Shown here one piece after another: positions 1-11,478 of a stretch of 64,000 nucleotides of DNA; the stretch's first letter is position 1, and each line of letters starts with the position of its first letter. The stretch is from Neopusillimonas aromaticivorans (lineage in GTDB: Bacteria; Pseudomonadota; Gammaproteobacteria; Burkholderiales; Burkholderiaceae_B). The stretch is taken from NCBI RefSeq assembly GCF_030344915.1, contig NZ_CP128233.1, positions 496,001 to 560,000 of the forward strand, in the 5' to 3' direction. Below the pieces are notes generated by a model that was not told the DNA's origin, did not search any database, and saw only the letters and a program-made list of their open reading frames with translations. Both the position numbers and the translations under genes were made by a program.

Positions 1-1
1 G

Positions 2-1694
2 TCTACCCGGCTCGCGACAACAGGCAACTGGTTGTCGGTCGGGCCCGCCTTCATTGACGACATTACTCTTTATGTCCGCCCTCACGGGACTGAAGGCGAT
101 TGGCAGCGAAAAGACTCGGGTGACTTATGGCCCGGCTCACGCAGTGAGCTCGATTACCGGATACCCACGTTTGCGCTTCCTGACCTGGAGCCGGGCAGCG
201 CCGGACTCGACCTGATCATACGGGCGGAGAGTTCCAGCGCCTTGCTGATCCGGGCAAGTGTGCTTGATGACCTGGGGCTGCTGGAACACACGACACGCAG
301 CACAGGCTTCTGGAGTTTCTACTTTGGGCTGGCCGCAATTTCGTTATGCCTGGCCATCTTGCTAGCCATCGCGATCAACCAGCGGTTTTTGTGGGCCATT
401 TGCGCATTTTCGCTGACCTATGTGCTGGTTGCCTGCATCGAAGGCTTCGTTTCATGGATGATGGCCCCTGGCTGCCCAACCTTCAGCACTACCTGACCAG
501 CATTTTCAGTCTGATCAGTTTTGCGGCACTGCTATGGCTATGGGCTGAGGCCCTGAATCTGGCTTTGCGCTGGCCTCTGCTGTACCGGCTGACCCTGGGC
601 TGCGCTGTGCTGATTGCTTCTTTGGTGCTGCTGATCCCGTTAAACCGTTACGGAACAGCCGTGAGCCTCAGAACCGGACTGTTTGCCATTGGCACCCTGA
701 TGCTGACGGGTGGCTCTGTACTGTTGTGGTTTCGCCGAAAGCTGTCGGGTACCGGCCTGGCACTTGGCCTGGTGCCACTGGCCTATGTTGCATCGGGCGT
801 TGGGGCTCAACTTGCGCTCTCGGGCGCCATTGCGTACTACCAGCAGCTTTACATCGTCTGGCAATATCTGCTGATTCTCAATATCCTGGTAGTGCTGGCG
901 CTGGCCGTAAAGCGGGTACGCGATGCAAACCGCGAAAATCAAAGCCGGCGCCTGCTGGCCCACGAACTGCGCACCGAACGTGAGGCCAGCTTTCACCAAC
1001 GTCAGTTCATCGGGCTTGTCGCGCATGAATTCCGCACACCACTGGCGGTCATATCCAGCGCTTTGCAAAACCTGCAAACGCAGGGGCTTTCCGAAACGCA
1101 ACGCGATGAACGCTATGAAAAAATCCAGCGTGCCGCTCAACGTCTTACGCAGCTGACCGATAACTGCCTGGCCGACTCGCGACTGTCAGCAACCCACCTG
1201 CGGATCGAACGTCAACCTGCCGACCTGATCGAACTGATCCGATCCACCCTTGAGCCTGTTGACAACAGCACGGAAAATACTGTGGTAGTCACCATCAATG
1301 GCCGACCGGTAAACGACTGGCCTCGTCCCCGTATCATGGACATCGATGCCGCCCTGATACGTATCGCCCTTTCAAATCTGATCGACAATGCGCTGAAGTA
1401 CGCTCCGGCAAGCGCCATCACCGTTGACCTGGCTGTTTCGCCAGAACGAGTCACTCTCAGTGTGTGTGACCATGGCCCCGGCATTCCGCCAGGTGAGGCG
1501 ACCACAATCTTCGAACGTTACCGGCGCGTTGAACGCCCGGGGCGCCGCCAGCCCGGCACAGGCCTCGGGCTGTATATTGCCCGCGAAATCGCCAGTGGCC
1601 CACGGCGGCAGCCTGACCTTGCGCCCCAACCAGCCTCACGGCTGCTGCTTTGAACTGAGCGTACCCACTCCCCCGGACTCTGAAACTGCCATGA
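2..1694 (+). CDS. 7TM-DISM membrane sensor histidine kinase (5' partial, frameshifted)
   Basis: The 5' end lies outside the window. The visible part begins inside a 7TMR-DISMED2-type extracellular sensory domain (to about base 270). A bundle of hydrophobic helices (7TMR-DISM) follows to about base 915, then a short linker and the kinase core. The phosphoacceptor box reads HEFRTPLAV (bases 1024-1050), the N box NLIDNALKYAP and the G boxes DHGPGIP and GTGLGLYIA. It would autophosphorylate on that His and pass phosphate to the regulator downstream. The reading frame breaks near base 468, inside the transmembrane region, and again near 1595, after the last G box. After the second break the true C-terminus (HGGSLTLRP..CCFELSVP) runs without a stop into the next gene; a further lost base in the C-run near 1670 would restore an ATGA overlap at 1691-1694. 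The end is therefore approximate. The ligand is unknown. Confidence 0.85.
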
Positions 1695-2391
1695 CATCAA
1701 CTGCCCGCATTGCCATCATTGAAGACAACGAAGATCTGCTGGAAGAACTGATGTTTTTTCTGCAATCAAGAGGTTACCCGGTCTGGGGGAAGCGCAGTGC
1801 AGAGGCGTTCTGGAAACATTTGCATCGCCACCCCGCAGACATTGTCCTGATCGATATCGGACTGCCCGGCGAGGACGGTTTCAGCGTTGTCGAATATCTG
1901 AAAAGCCTGGGACGCTATGGACTTGTTGTCCTGACGGCTCGCGGCGGGATGCATGACAAGCTGCGGGGCCTGAACCTTGGGGCCGACCAGTACCTGGTCA
2001 AACCTGTCAATTTTGCCGACCTCGCCGAACAGATCAGTGCGCTATGGGCCCGGATGCAACTGAACGCCACGCCCGAACTGTCCGGCGTTGACACCCCCTA
2101 CTGTGGCAGCTTGACAATAACCGCCAGGAACTGGTCAGCCCTGATGGTATTACCCTGCCCCTGACCAGCCAGGAATACAAACTCATCGAAATGCTGCATC
2201 GGTACAGCAATGAAGTTTGCAGCAAGGAAATGCTGCATGACCTGCTCTTTGGCTATGCCGAAGCTCCCGATACCCATCGCATCGACGTCGTCCTGAATCG
2301 GGTTAGGAACAAGGCACGTCAACTGGGCGTGCGTCTGCCTGTCCGCTCGATTTTCGGCAAGGGGTTGGTGCTGGTCTCGTCTGCCGCGTAA
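1691..2391 (+). CDS. OmpR/PhoB-type two-component response regulator (frameshifted)
   Basis: Starts at ATG 1691 (MTSTARIAIIEDNEDLLEEL). The receiver domain has the acidic pair ED near residue 9, the phosphoacceptor Asp in DIVLIDIGLPGEDGF and the conserved Lys in YLVKPV. The C-terminal winged helix (LTSQEYKLIEML..SNEVCSKEML..RIDVVLNRVRNK..IFGKGLVL) is of the trans_reg_C type. The two halves are in different frames: the receiver frame runs into an early stop at 2164 and the DNA-binding half is read in another frame, with the break near base 2100 (restored reading LWQLDNNRQELVSPDG). The restored length of about 233 aa is normal for the family. It sits directly behind the histidine kinase, so the two are almost certainly partners. 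Target genes are unknown; the diguanylate cyclase gene just downstream is a candidate. Confidence 0.87.
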
Positions 2392-2496
2392 CCGTTTCAC
2401 CACACCGAGACTTTTGAGACAACCGAGACTGGCATACCGGTACATTTTCGGGCACAGTTGGCCAGGTCTGTCACTGTCGTTTTGCATTGGTCACCT

Positions 2497-5396
2497 ATGC
2501 CCGTCTGGTTGCGCTATCTGTTGCTGTGCTGTTTGCTGGTTGTCTCAGAACTTGGGCAACCCGTACGCGCACAAATTCCAGACAGCATCAGTGTCGGCAT
2601 CGTGGCCGACAACGAACCCTATTCCGGCTATGGGCGTAACGGCCCTGAAGGCTTCTCGGTTGACGTTCTGAACAAAATCAGCGAACTGACCGGCATCCGT
2701 TTTGAATACCGGGTTGGCAGCTGGACGGACATTTATTCGGCATTTCTGCGCAAAGAGCTCGACGCCATCGACGAGGTATCGTGGCGGGAAGACCGTGTGA
2801 ACAGCATGCTGTTCACACGTCCATACCACATTCGTCAAACCGTCATTTTGCATGACGCCAACCGTCCTCTGCCCGAAATCAGGCAACTGTCAGACCTGAA
2901 AGGGTACCGTATCGGTGTATTACGCGATGTCTATTACCTGGAATCATTACGCAACGCCGGGCTAGAGCTGATCGAGTACAGTCTTCAACCGGAAATGATT
3001 CACGCCCTGTCATTCGGCTGGGTCGATGCGATTGTCGGCTCGGAAGTCACCCTGTCCTACTTCGTACGACAGCTCGGTCAACTGAGCCTGGAGCTGTTGG
3101 GAACCGCCCCTTGAACGGGCAGGAGAGCGAAGATTTCCGTATCGCCGTCCAGAAAGATGCGCCGACGCTGCACCGGCAACTGGATGACGCCCTCGCACGG
3201 ATTGACCCGAACTGGCTGCGCGAAACCCAGGAACGCTGGCAGGAATATGGCGGGCGTTCCTTGCAGGCGCGTCAGGTGCGTTTGACACCCGCCCAGCAAG
3301 CCATGCTCAGACAACAAGGGCCTTTGCGAGTCGGACTGATGCGCGACTATGCCCCTCTCAGCTTTGAAGATGGCGGACAAATTCAGGGTCTGACTGTCGA
3401 CATTCTGGCACGCATCATGGACACAACGGGCCTGCGGGCCATGCCCGTCGTCGGGCAGTGGCACCAGTTGATCGAACTCTTCCAGCGCGGCGAGATCGAC
3501 ATCATGGCCAATATTTCCGACTTGCCATCACGGCGCGAATACAGCCGGTTCACCCAACCGTACCACTTCGTGTCCGTCGTAGGGTTTACCAAGTCGGCTG
3601 ATTACCGGCTGACCTCGAAGGAAAGCCTCAAAGGTCTGCGTGTCGGCTATGGTGAAGGTATTTTCTATGCCGATGCCCTGCGCCGCGAAATTGGTGATAA
3701 CGCCATTGCGTTCAGTGACCAGGCCTCCATGTTCATCGCACTGGCAAACGGGCAGATCGACCTTGTCCTGGCCGCGCTGGACAACGGCAACCACTGGTTG
3801 CGTGAACAGGGTCAGCGAGACGTTCACATTGCCGGCGAACTGACGCTCGACGATGTCATCCGTGAAGACCTGCGCTTTGCCATCCGGCCCGAACTGGAAG
3901 CACTGGTACCCATATTGAATCTGGCCCTTGACGGCATCACCCCAACCGAGCGACGTGTTATCGAAAACCGCTGGCTGGGCGCCCAGATCGCTACCCGTAC
4001 CCCGGCCCCATCCCCCTTGAACTAACCGCAACTGAAAAAGCATCGCTCGACAAACGCAGCGGCGTACTGACGCTGTGCGCGCATCAGAACTGGCACCCGC
4101 TTGAGTCGGTTGGCCCCAGAGGCGAACACCGGGGCATCGGGGCTGGCATCATGCAGACCCTGGAAAAACGCCTGGGTATCGAAACAGTGCTGTACCCGAC
4201 CGCTTCATGGAAAGGCGCACTTGACGCTCTGGTCGCCCGCAAATGCGACGTACTGTCGACCGCAGCGGCGGGAAGCGGTCTGCACAACCAGTCGGAGCTT
4301 GAATACACGACGCCGTATTACGCTGTCCCCACGGTAGTGCTGAGCCGGATCGAATCCCCTTCATCACGACCATGGCCGAACTGGCCAACCAGCCTGTTGG
4401 TATCACCCTTGACTTTGGCCAATACCACGATCTGCGGCTACGCCACCCCAACCTGAACCTGATTCCGGTCTCAAGCGAATCGGAAGGGCTGCAAAAGGTG
4501 CAGCGGGGCGAGCTTTACGGTTACATCGGCACGTTGGCCAGTACCAGCCAGCAGTTGCAAGACTTGCGTCTGGCCAATATCCGCGTCATCGGACGCGTAC
4601 CGGTCGACACCACGCTGGCCATCGCAACCCTCAAGGCCGAGCCGGCACTGGCCAGCGTGATGCAAAAAGCCGTAAACAGCATCACACCCGCCGAGTTCAA
4701 CGAAATCGAAACGCAATGGCGTACTGTTGAACTGAAAGAACGCATCGACTACACGCTGGTCTGGCAAATCATTCTGGGGACTGTCGTCATGCTGGGCATA
4801 TTCCTGATCTGGAACCGCAAGCTCAGCTACCTGAATCGAAAACTGGCGGCGGCAAACGCCCAACTGGCCCGCATGAGCACGACCGACCCCTGACCGGGCT
4901 GGGCAACCGGGCACGCTTTGAACAAACTTTTCAGCAAAGCTTCCAGCACTGCCAGCGCTCGGGCGTACCGTTCATGGTCGCCATGGTCGATGCTGACCAT
5001 TTCAAAGACGTCAACGACACCTATGGTCATGCCGGTGGCGACAAATGCCTTGAAGCGTTGGCCGATGCCATGCGGGGGCATTTTCAACGCACAACCGATC
5101 AGGTGATCCGGTTTGGCGGTGAAGAATTTGTGGTCTTTGCGCCAATTGACCCTGACACCGACGTCCGACAGATGCTTGAATCACTGCGCGAGGGCATTGA
5201 AATGATGGACATCCCGTTCGAATCGCACATTATCAGGCTGACAGTGAGCATTGGTTTTCATGCCGGCATACCCGACAAGTCAAGCCTGGCAAGCACATGG
5301 CTTCAAATCGCTGACAAAACACTGTATGAAGCCAAAAACAACGGCAGAAACCGGGTTGAAGGCACATTCGGGAATATGGGCAGTGGCGCGTCGTGA
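2497..5396 (+). CDS. Membrane diguanylate cyclase with three periplasmic solute-binding domains (frameshifted)
   Basis: Start chosen at ATG 2497, which opens a signal peptide (MPVWLRYLLLCCLLVVSELG..RAQ). Three consecutive SBP_bac_3-type domains follow, opening at SVGIVADNEPYSGYG (residues about 30-230), LRVGLMRDYAPLSFEDG (about 275-500) and LTLCAHQNWHPLESVG (about 520-745). Then come one transmembrane helix (QIILGTVVMLGIFLIW), a short coiled linker and a GGDEF domain with an intact active site, RFGGEEFVVF. The likely role is to bind amino-acid-like or other small ligands in the periplasm and control cyclic-di-GMP synthesis, an architecture like BvgS with GGDEF replacing the kinase. The frame breaks near 3105, 4010, 4360 and 4888. 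The last lies in CCCC at 4887-4890: one added C restores the family motif DPLTGLGN. Restored length is about 966 aa. The stop overlaps the 3' end of the opposing tRNA-Arg. Confidence 0.85.
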
Positions 5397-5460
5397 GGGT
5401 CTCGAACCCCCGACCTCAGGCTTAGAAGGCCCGTGCTCTATCCAGCTGAGCTAACGACGC
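5384..5460 (-). tRNA. tRNA-Arg (anticodon TCT)
   Basis: Read on the minus strand, the 77-nt sequence folds as a full cloverleaf. It has a 7-bp acceptor stem (GCGTCGT with ACGACGC), a D-arm GCTC/GAGC, an anticodon loop CTTCTAA carrying TCT, a T-loop TTCGAGA, and an encoded 3' CCA. Upstream on the same strand are a TATAAT hexamer (plus-strand 5486-5491) and a short GC hairpin (5463-5478). The CCA end overlaps the last codons of the diguanylate cyclase gene on the other strand. Confidence 0.96.
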
Positions 5461-5530
5461 AACGGGGTGAACACCCCGGGCCGGCATTATAGCTGATGCC
5501 TGTCCGGCTGCGGCCGTGAATACCCAGGCA

Positions 5531-7776
5531 TCAACCCGATAAGGTAAGGCCTGCGCACGCAGTACGGATGCGTTCTGGCGTGAACGGCACTTCACGAAAA
5601 CGCGTTGCAGTGGCGTCGAACAGGGCATTTGACACCGCAGCAGCGCTGGGTACGGACGCAGACTCTCCAGACCCCATCGGCGGCTGATCCTGGCGCAACA
5701 GCAAAAAACATCAATGGGCGGCACTTCAGTGAAGGACAGAATCGGGTAAGCGCCCCACTCGTGGTCAACCACGCCCTGACCGTTGAACACGACCTGCTCT
5801 TTGAGCACCCGACTGAGCGACTGAATGACGTTACCCTCAATCTGGTGACGGACCCCGTCAGGATTGACCACCATGCCGGTATCCTGGCCCACGACCACGC
5901 GCTTGATACGGATTTGTCCGGTTGTGGGATTAACGGCGACATCGATGACCCAGACACTCCAGGCGGCACCGAAGCCAGGAATTTGCTGTGCACGTAACGT
6001 GCGTAGGCAACCCCTCGACCGTGCAACTCGCCCTGCGCATCGGGCACACCGCGCGACCCCGTCTGCCCGGCAATCCAGCCGGCGCGCACCGATGTCTCGC
6101 GAAGCAGATCGGCGGCACGATCATCAGGCAAATAACGTAAACGGAACGCCACCGGATCCTGCCCCGCTTCAAACGCCAGTTCATCAATAAACACGTCGTG
6201 TGCAAACGAGTTGGGCATGGCCGACACCCCGCGCAACCACCCGGCACGCACAATCGGCGCCATGTCGAGACAGCTGATGCGCCGGTTGGGGTAGGCGTAC
6301 GGCGGTACCGCCGTACGATCTCCCATTTCCAGAACACGCGGCACATTGCTGGTGACACCCGTCAATAACAACGCCAGAGAGGGCGCATCATTTGACGGAT
6401 AACGGGTAACAAAGTCATATGACAGCAAGCGTTGCTGCTCATCCAGCGAACCGGCCACATCAATGACCTGAGCCGCCCCTTGGGCTCCCAGCCGTGCTCT
6501 TGCTCGCGACTCAATTGCACGCGGACCGGATAACCAATTTCCTGGAAATCAGGGCCGCATCCGCACACACATCATCAGCACAATTACGCCCGTAGCAACC
6601 GGACGCCTCGTAGCGCACAATATTGATTTCGCCTTCCGGCCGTGCCAGCAGACGGGACAGTTCCGCGCGCAACATATGCGGATTTTGCGTCCCTGCCCAT
6701 ACCGTCAATTGATGCTCGCCATACTGGGCAACGGCACACGACGGCCCGACCGAGGCATGCATCTGATAAGGCCATACATAAGTTCGGCGCAATGTGGTGG
6801 CCGCCTGGCGGTCAGGCGCATCCAGTGATTCCAGCAAAACCCGCTCTGTAAAAGGTTGACGCCGTAACGCCGACTCAAGATCAGCCAAGGGCTCCAGAGG
6901 CGGCGGCTCACGCCACTGAACCTTGAGCAACCGTGCGGCCTTGATGGCGTGATGCTCATGACGTGCCGCCACGGCAACAAAGTCACCGATGACCACCACA
7001 CGCACATCATCCGCCACGGTAGCCACCGAAGCCCTGTCAACATGCAAAAGACTGTTGCCCACAAAATCACCGCCATCCCGGCCTGTGTAGGGCGGACGAA
7101 CGACACGCGCGTGCCACATGCCAGGGACTCGGACATCATGCACAAAGGTCAGCGTTCCAGTCGCCTTGGCCGGAATATCGACACGCGGCACTGGCTTGCC
7201 GATCACCGAAAACTGACAACTGTCCTTGAGGGTGACATCCGTTGAAAACTCAAGACGAACCTGACGACCGGCCAACAACTGCCAGTACGACAGGCAACGC
7301 CCGTCCGGGCTGCGAATATCACCGTCATTGACCGACAGACAATCGGGGCTGACCTCCAGGGCACGCGCCGCCGCATCAAGAAAATACTGCCTGGCCTGAG
7401 CCACGGCCTGACGCAGGGGAACGGCCGAAATCTGCAATGACGCACTGGCAATGGTCGGCCCCTGGTTGGGCGTCGCTTCGGTATGCCCCAGAATCATGCG
7501 GACGCGCCCAAACCCGACGCAAAGTTCATCGGCAACGACCTGAGCCAAAGCGGTGCGAATACCCGTACCCAGATCCACATGCCCATTGAATGCCAGCACC
7601 TGCCCGTCATCAAGTACCGCCACAAAGATATCCGGATGACTCTGCAGATAGCAGGATGGAATTCCCGGCTGGCCGGGTGAGGGCTGAGGGGGCAAAGCGG
7701 CGGGCCGTGTTACCAGCAAGGTGCCGGCACGATCGAACAGCATCTGGCGATCAGAGGCGGGGCTGAGAAATTCCAT
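5531..7776 (-). CDS. Xanthine dehydrogenase-family molybdopterin-binding subunit (isoquinoline 1-oxidoreductase beta/nicotinate dehydrogenase type; frameshifted)
   Basis: Large catalytic subunit of a molybdenum hydroxylase. ATG 7776 is preferred over an in-frame start at 7797 because GGAG lies about 9 nt upstream. The N-terminus holds cofactor-binding elements (GHVDLGTGIRTAL, ATPNQGPTIASAS), followed by the a/b hammerhead (HARVVRPPY) and the rest of the Mo domain (YEASGCYGRNCADD). This order is seen in the IorB family. The C-terminus keeps the GxGE-type motif GSGES that supplies the catalytic Glu. Frame breaks lie near 6520, 5940 and 5700; restored length is about 748 aa, normal for the family. 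No Tat signal is visible. It is transcribed divergently from the [2Fe-2S] and cytochrome partners and presumably forms a complex with them. The substrate is an N-heterocycle or aldehyde by family analogy; nicotinate is one option, not shown. Confidence 0.85.
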
Positions 7777-7981
7777 GGGAGAGACTCCGGCACACATGCA
7801 GTGTACACATTGAAAAATACAAGCAAAACATTACACCGGGCGAACAAATAAATAAACCTGACAAAACACGACCCGCTCTGTAATTAGGGAAAACCTTGAG
7901 GGGATTGCCCCGAATGTTGCCGCCGCCGATGTTTACCTCGAAAAATAAAGCGCATACACTCATAGCGAATGAGTATGTACC
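7777..7981. promoter_or_regulatory. Divergent promoter region of the Mo-hydroxylase genes, with GTGTACAC palindrome at 7801-7808
   Basis: This 205-bp AT-richer spacer separates the minus-strand molybdopterin subunit from the plus-strand [2Fe-2S] subunit, so it must hold both promoters. A perfect 8-bp palindrome GTGTACAC sits about 25 bp upstream of the minus-strand start. Its TACACT could serve as a -10 element, so a bound protein could block transcription. The same AGTGTACACA decamer recurs upstream of livK (16257-16266). No convincing -35 element was found. The regulator is not identified. Confidence 0.45.
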
Positions 7982-8481
7982 ATGAAAAAACCTGAACAGA
8001 CTTTCCCCTGATCATTAACGGCAACAGCGTTGACATTACCACCGAGGCCGACACCCCGTTGTTGTATGTGTTGCGCAACGGGTTCGAACTGAACGGCCCA
8101 AAATTCGGATGCGGGCTAGGCGAATGTGGCGCATGCACGGTATTGGTTGACGGCGTTGCAGCCCGTTCGTGCGTTCTGCCTGTCAAAAGCGTTGCCGGCC
8201 ACCAGATCGTCACGCTTGAAGGCCTGGGCACCCTTGACGCTCCCGGCCCTGTCCAGCAAGCCTTCATCGACAAACAGGCGGCACAATGCGGGTATTGCCT
8301 GAACGGCATGATCATGACGGTACAGGCCTTGCTGAACCGTAACCCCAACCCCACCGAGCAGCAGATCCGCAACGAACTGAAATACAACCTGTGCCGCTGC
8401 GGCACGCACCTTGAAATCATCGAAGCGGCACTCGAGGCCGCCCGCCGGCAACAGCAGGTGGAATCGTCCGGCCATGACTGA
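7982..8481 (+). CDS. [2Fe-2S]-binding subunit of Mo-hydroxylase (NicA/IorA-like; frameshifted)
   Basis: Small iron-sulfur subunit that passes electrons from the Mo site. The plant-type ferredoxin cluster motif is CGLGECGACTVLVDG with a later Cys (SCVLPV). The second, all-helical domain carries CGYCLNGMI and CRCGTH, giving the eight cysteines for two [2Fe-2S] clusters typical of the family. The natural start is ATG 7982 (MKKPEQTFPLIINGNSVDI), but the frame hits a stop at 8008-8010. One extra C in the CCCC run at 8005-8008 restores the expected beta strand FPLIINGNSV and joins the rest of the gene. Restored length is about 166 aa, the normal size. It overlaps the next gene by 8 nt (ATGACTGA), implying translational coupling. 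Confidence 0.9.
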
Positions 8482-11332
8482 TCACTCTGCCGTCAGTCCT
8501 GTAGCGTCGGGTCTACACACAACCGGGCACCATGACCTGTCACCTCCGCTTGCCGGAACCATTCTGCATGGGGTTACTGTACGCCCTCCTGCCCTGCACT
8601 ACGATGGCATTGACTGGCGCAGCGCCCAGTTGCACCACATTGACACCACCGCCGCGCTACAGGTGCCCGGGGTAACCCTCGTCGTTGTCAGGGGCAACTT
8701 CATCGGCATCATCGCCTCGCAGCTGACGCAGGCCCGGCATGCCAGCGCGCAGCTGACGGTGCAATGGGAAACTCCCGCAGCGCCGCAAGACACCACGATG
8801 AACGGCAAAGCCCTGATCGCCGACAAACCGGGCGCAAACGCCGTAGCGCAGACCTATCAATGGTCACCCTCCGCCTGCTCATCTGCGGCGTGGGCCATTG
8901 CACGACACGAGTCCTCCGGCCTCACGGTTTGGGCCGACACGCGCTACCCTGACCGTTTACGCGCCGAAATCGCGGCCCTGTGCGCCCTGCCCCTGGACGC
9001 CATACGACTCTTGCCGACCGGCACAACAGGGGCAGAGGCCTACGACGCTGCCGTAGACGCTGCACTGATGGCGGCAGAATGCAAACGCGCAGTAAAAGTC
9101 GTCGATGACGCGCCCTTTGCGCCCACCCCATTGGCGTTACCCTGCAGGCCGACAGCACACCCGCCGGCGCAAACCGCGCCATCGCCCCGATTACAGAAAC
9201 GTTGACAACGGCGGTTACCGTGCGGCCGTCGATCGCCGCTCTGCTTTGCGGTGCGACGCACACCTACCATCAAACCTGCACACTGCCTGAGCACCTGTAT
9301 GGGCAAGCCATCCAGACAACGACTGTAACAACCCCTGAAGCCACCGGCCACACACGGGTGCCAATCAACGCACCCGTTACTGCGGCACAGGTTTTTGCAC
9401 GCGAATCGTTCTTTGACGAGCAGTGCCAGGCGCAACAACTCGACCCGGTGCAAGCCCGGCTGGCTTCACTCACCGACCCTGAAGGGCGCTCCCTGATCGA
9501 ATCAGTGGCCCGACAAGCGGGCTGGAACGATGCCCGTCAACCCGGCACCGGCCGGGGCTTTGCCAGCACACTGGTCGTCGACAACACCCAGGATCCGCCG
9601 CAACGGCTATGGGCCGCATGGGTCGCCGAAGTCACCTTCGACAAGAACGGTCAGCTTGATCTCACCCGCGTCACGGTAGGTCACAGCGCCACAACGCTGC
9701 CGCCATCAGGGCCTGCCGACCACATTGAAAGCACGATCCGCCAAACGGCACTGGGCTACCTGAAAACACCCGAACACTTCGATACCTGGGGACAGCACGC
9801 AACGCAACAGCCGGCAAACACAGTCGTGGCGGCTCCCGACGTCTCGGTGGTCGCCCAAAACGGCGCGTTAACCACAGGCCTTTCCTGGCACCCCAACGCT
9901 GGGCTCCCCGCGGCCGCCGCCATTGCCAACGCCATTTACGATGCGTCGGGCGTGCGCCTTCGCGAGGCCCCTTTAATCTGGCGGCACTCGAACTGACCGG
10001 CCAATCCGCTAACTCACGCCAGTCTGACCGGCGATGGGCCAAGGGTCTGCTGGGCGGTATTGCCGCCGGTGCGGCCGGGCTGATTGTTGCTGCCTTGCCC
10101 TGGCGTTCTGCGCTTCCCCCATACCGGCGATTGACACCAGCATCTACTCGGCTGCCGCCATTGAACGGGGTCGACTGGTGGCCCTGGCGGGTGACTGCAT
10201 GGTATGCCATACCGCTGACGATGGCACTCCCAACGCCGGTGGCCGGCCACTGGAAACACCCTTTGGAACCGTCTACAGCACCAACATCACGCCCGACCGT
10301 AAAACCGGTATTGGCAGCTGGTCATACGCCGCATTCGAGCGGGCCATGCGTGAAGGGATCCACCAGGATGGCCGTCACCTGTACCCCGTTTTCCCCTACA
10401 CCGCGTTTGCGAAGCTGTCCGATGCCGATATGCAATCGCTTTATGCATGGCTGATGACGCAGGACCCTGTTTCCTACACGCCGCCAGAAACCAGGCTGGC
10501 CTTCCCGTACAGTGCCCGGCCCTTGATGGCCGGCTGGAACGCCTTGTTCCATACCAATGAGGTCTACCAGCCCGATCCGACCCAAACCACACTCTGGAAC
10601 CGCGGGGCCTACCTGGTTCAGGGGCCGGTCACTGCGCGGCCTGCCATTCGCCGCGCAACAGCCTGGGCGCTGAAAAATCCGGTGCCGAAAACTTCTCGCC
10701 GGGGGCTTCGCTGACGGCTGGGAGGCGCCTGCGCTGAATGCCTTGTCCAAAGCACCCATCGCCTGGACTGAAGACACCCTGTTCGACTATTTACGCACCG
10801 GGTTCTCGTCATTGCATGGCGTGGCCTCGGGGCCAATGGGCCCGGTCGTCGAAAACCTGGCGCAGCTGCCCGAATCTGACGTGCGCGCCATGGCGCATTA
10901 TCTGGCCAGCCTTAACCCGGCACCCCCGCCCACTGAACCCACTGCACTGACTGCGGCCCGCCTGGAAGACGCCAGCCGCAGCAATGCCCACGTCATGACG
11001 CTGCCCGGAGAGCGTCTGTTTGAAGGTGCCTGTGCGGTATGTCACGACGCACGCGAAGGCCCTCCTTTGTTTGGTGCGCGCCCGTCATTGGCACTGAACA
11101 CCAACCTGCACAGCGACCACCCCGACAACGTCATTCAAGTCATCCTGCACGGCATCAATGACCCTACCGGTCAGGGCTGGGCCACATGCCTGGCTTCAAA
11201 GACAGCCTGAACGATCAGCAGATCCGTGATCTGGTCGACTACATGCGTCAGCGCTTCGCACCCGGAAAACCTGCATGGAATGGCTTGGACAAAAAAATTG
11301 CCGCGTTACGCAACCTGTCGCACGAGCCCTGA
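8474..11332 (+). CDS. Degenerate molybdopterin-like domain fused to membrane-anchored triheme cytochrome c (NicB-like; frameshifted)
   Basis: Residues 1 to about 510 align by eye with the hammerhead and later Mo domains of the divergent catalytic subunit (HGVTVRPPALHYDG against HARVVRPPYTG). They lack its N-terminal cofactor-binding part, and the region that should carry the GxGE catalytic Glu reads LSWHPNAGLPAAAAIANA. A transmembrane helix follows (GLLGGIAAGAAGLIVAALP, about 525-545), then three c-type heme motifs: CMVCH, CAACH (seen only after frame correction near 10630) and CAVCH. A Met ligand candidate is GHMPGF. The likely job is to anchor the hydroxylase to the membrane and send electrons to the respiratory chain, as the cytochrome domains of Pseudomonas NicB do. 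Breaks lie near 9120, 9975, 10630, 10700 and 11190. Restored length is about 953 aa. Confidence 0.8.
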
Positions 11333-11434
11333 TGCCCAGATACGGGAGGCAGGCCGACGGCACATGCAGCCCAACAAACCAAGGCACAGCGGACAGCCGG
11401 AAAACGCCAAACCCCAATCGTTAATCACCACGGT

Positions 11435-11456
11435 AAAAAAAGGGGCTTCACGCCCC
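11435..11456 (-). terminator. Rho-independent terminator of the livF end
   Basis: On the minus strand a GGGGC/GCCCC stem with a 5-nt loop is followed by seven T residues. It lies just past the livF stop and also separates it from the convergent cytochrome fusion gene. Confidence 0.75.
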
Positions 11457-11478
11457 TCCACTTTCATGGCTTGACCTG

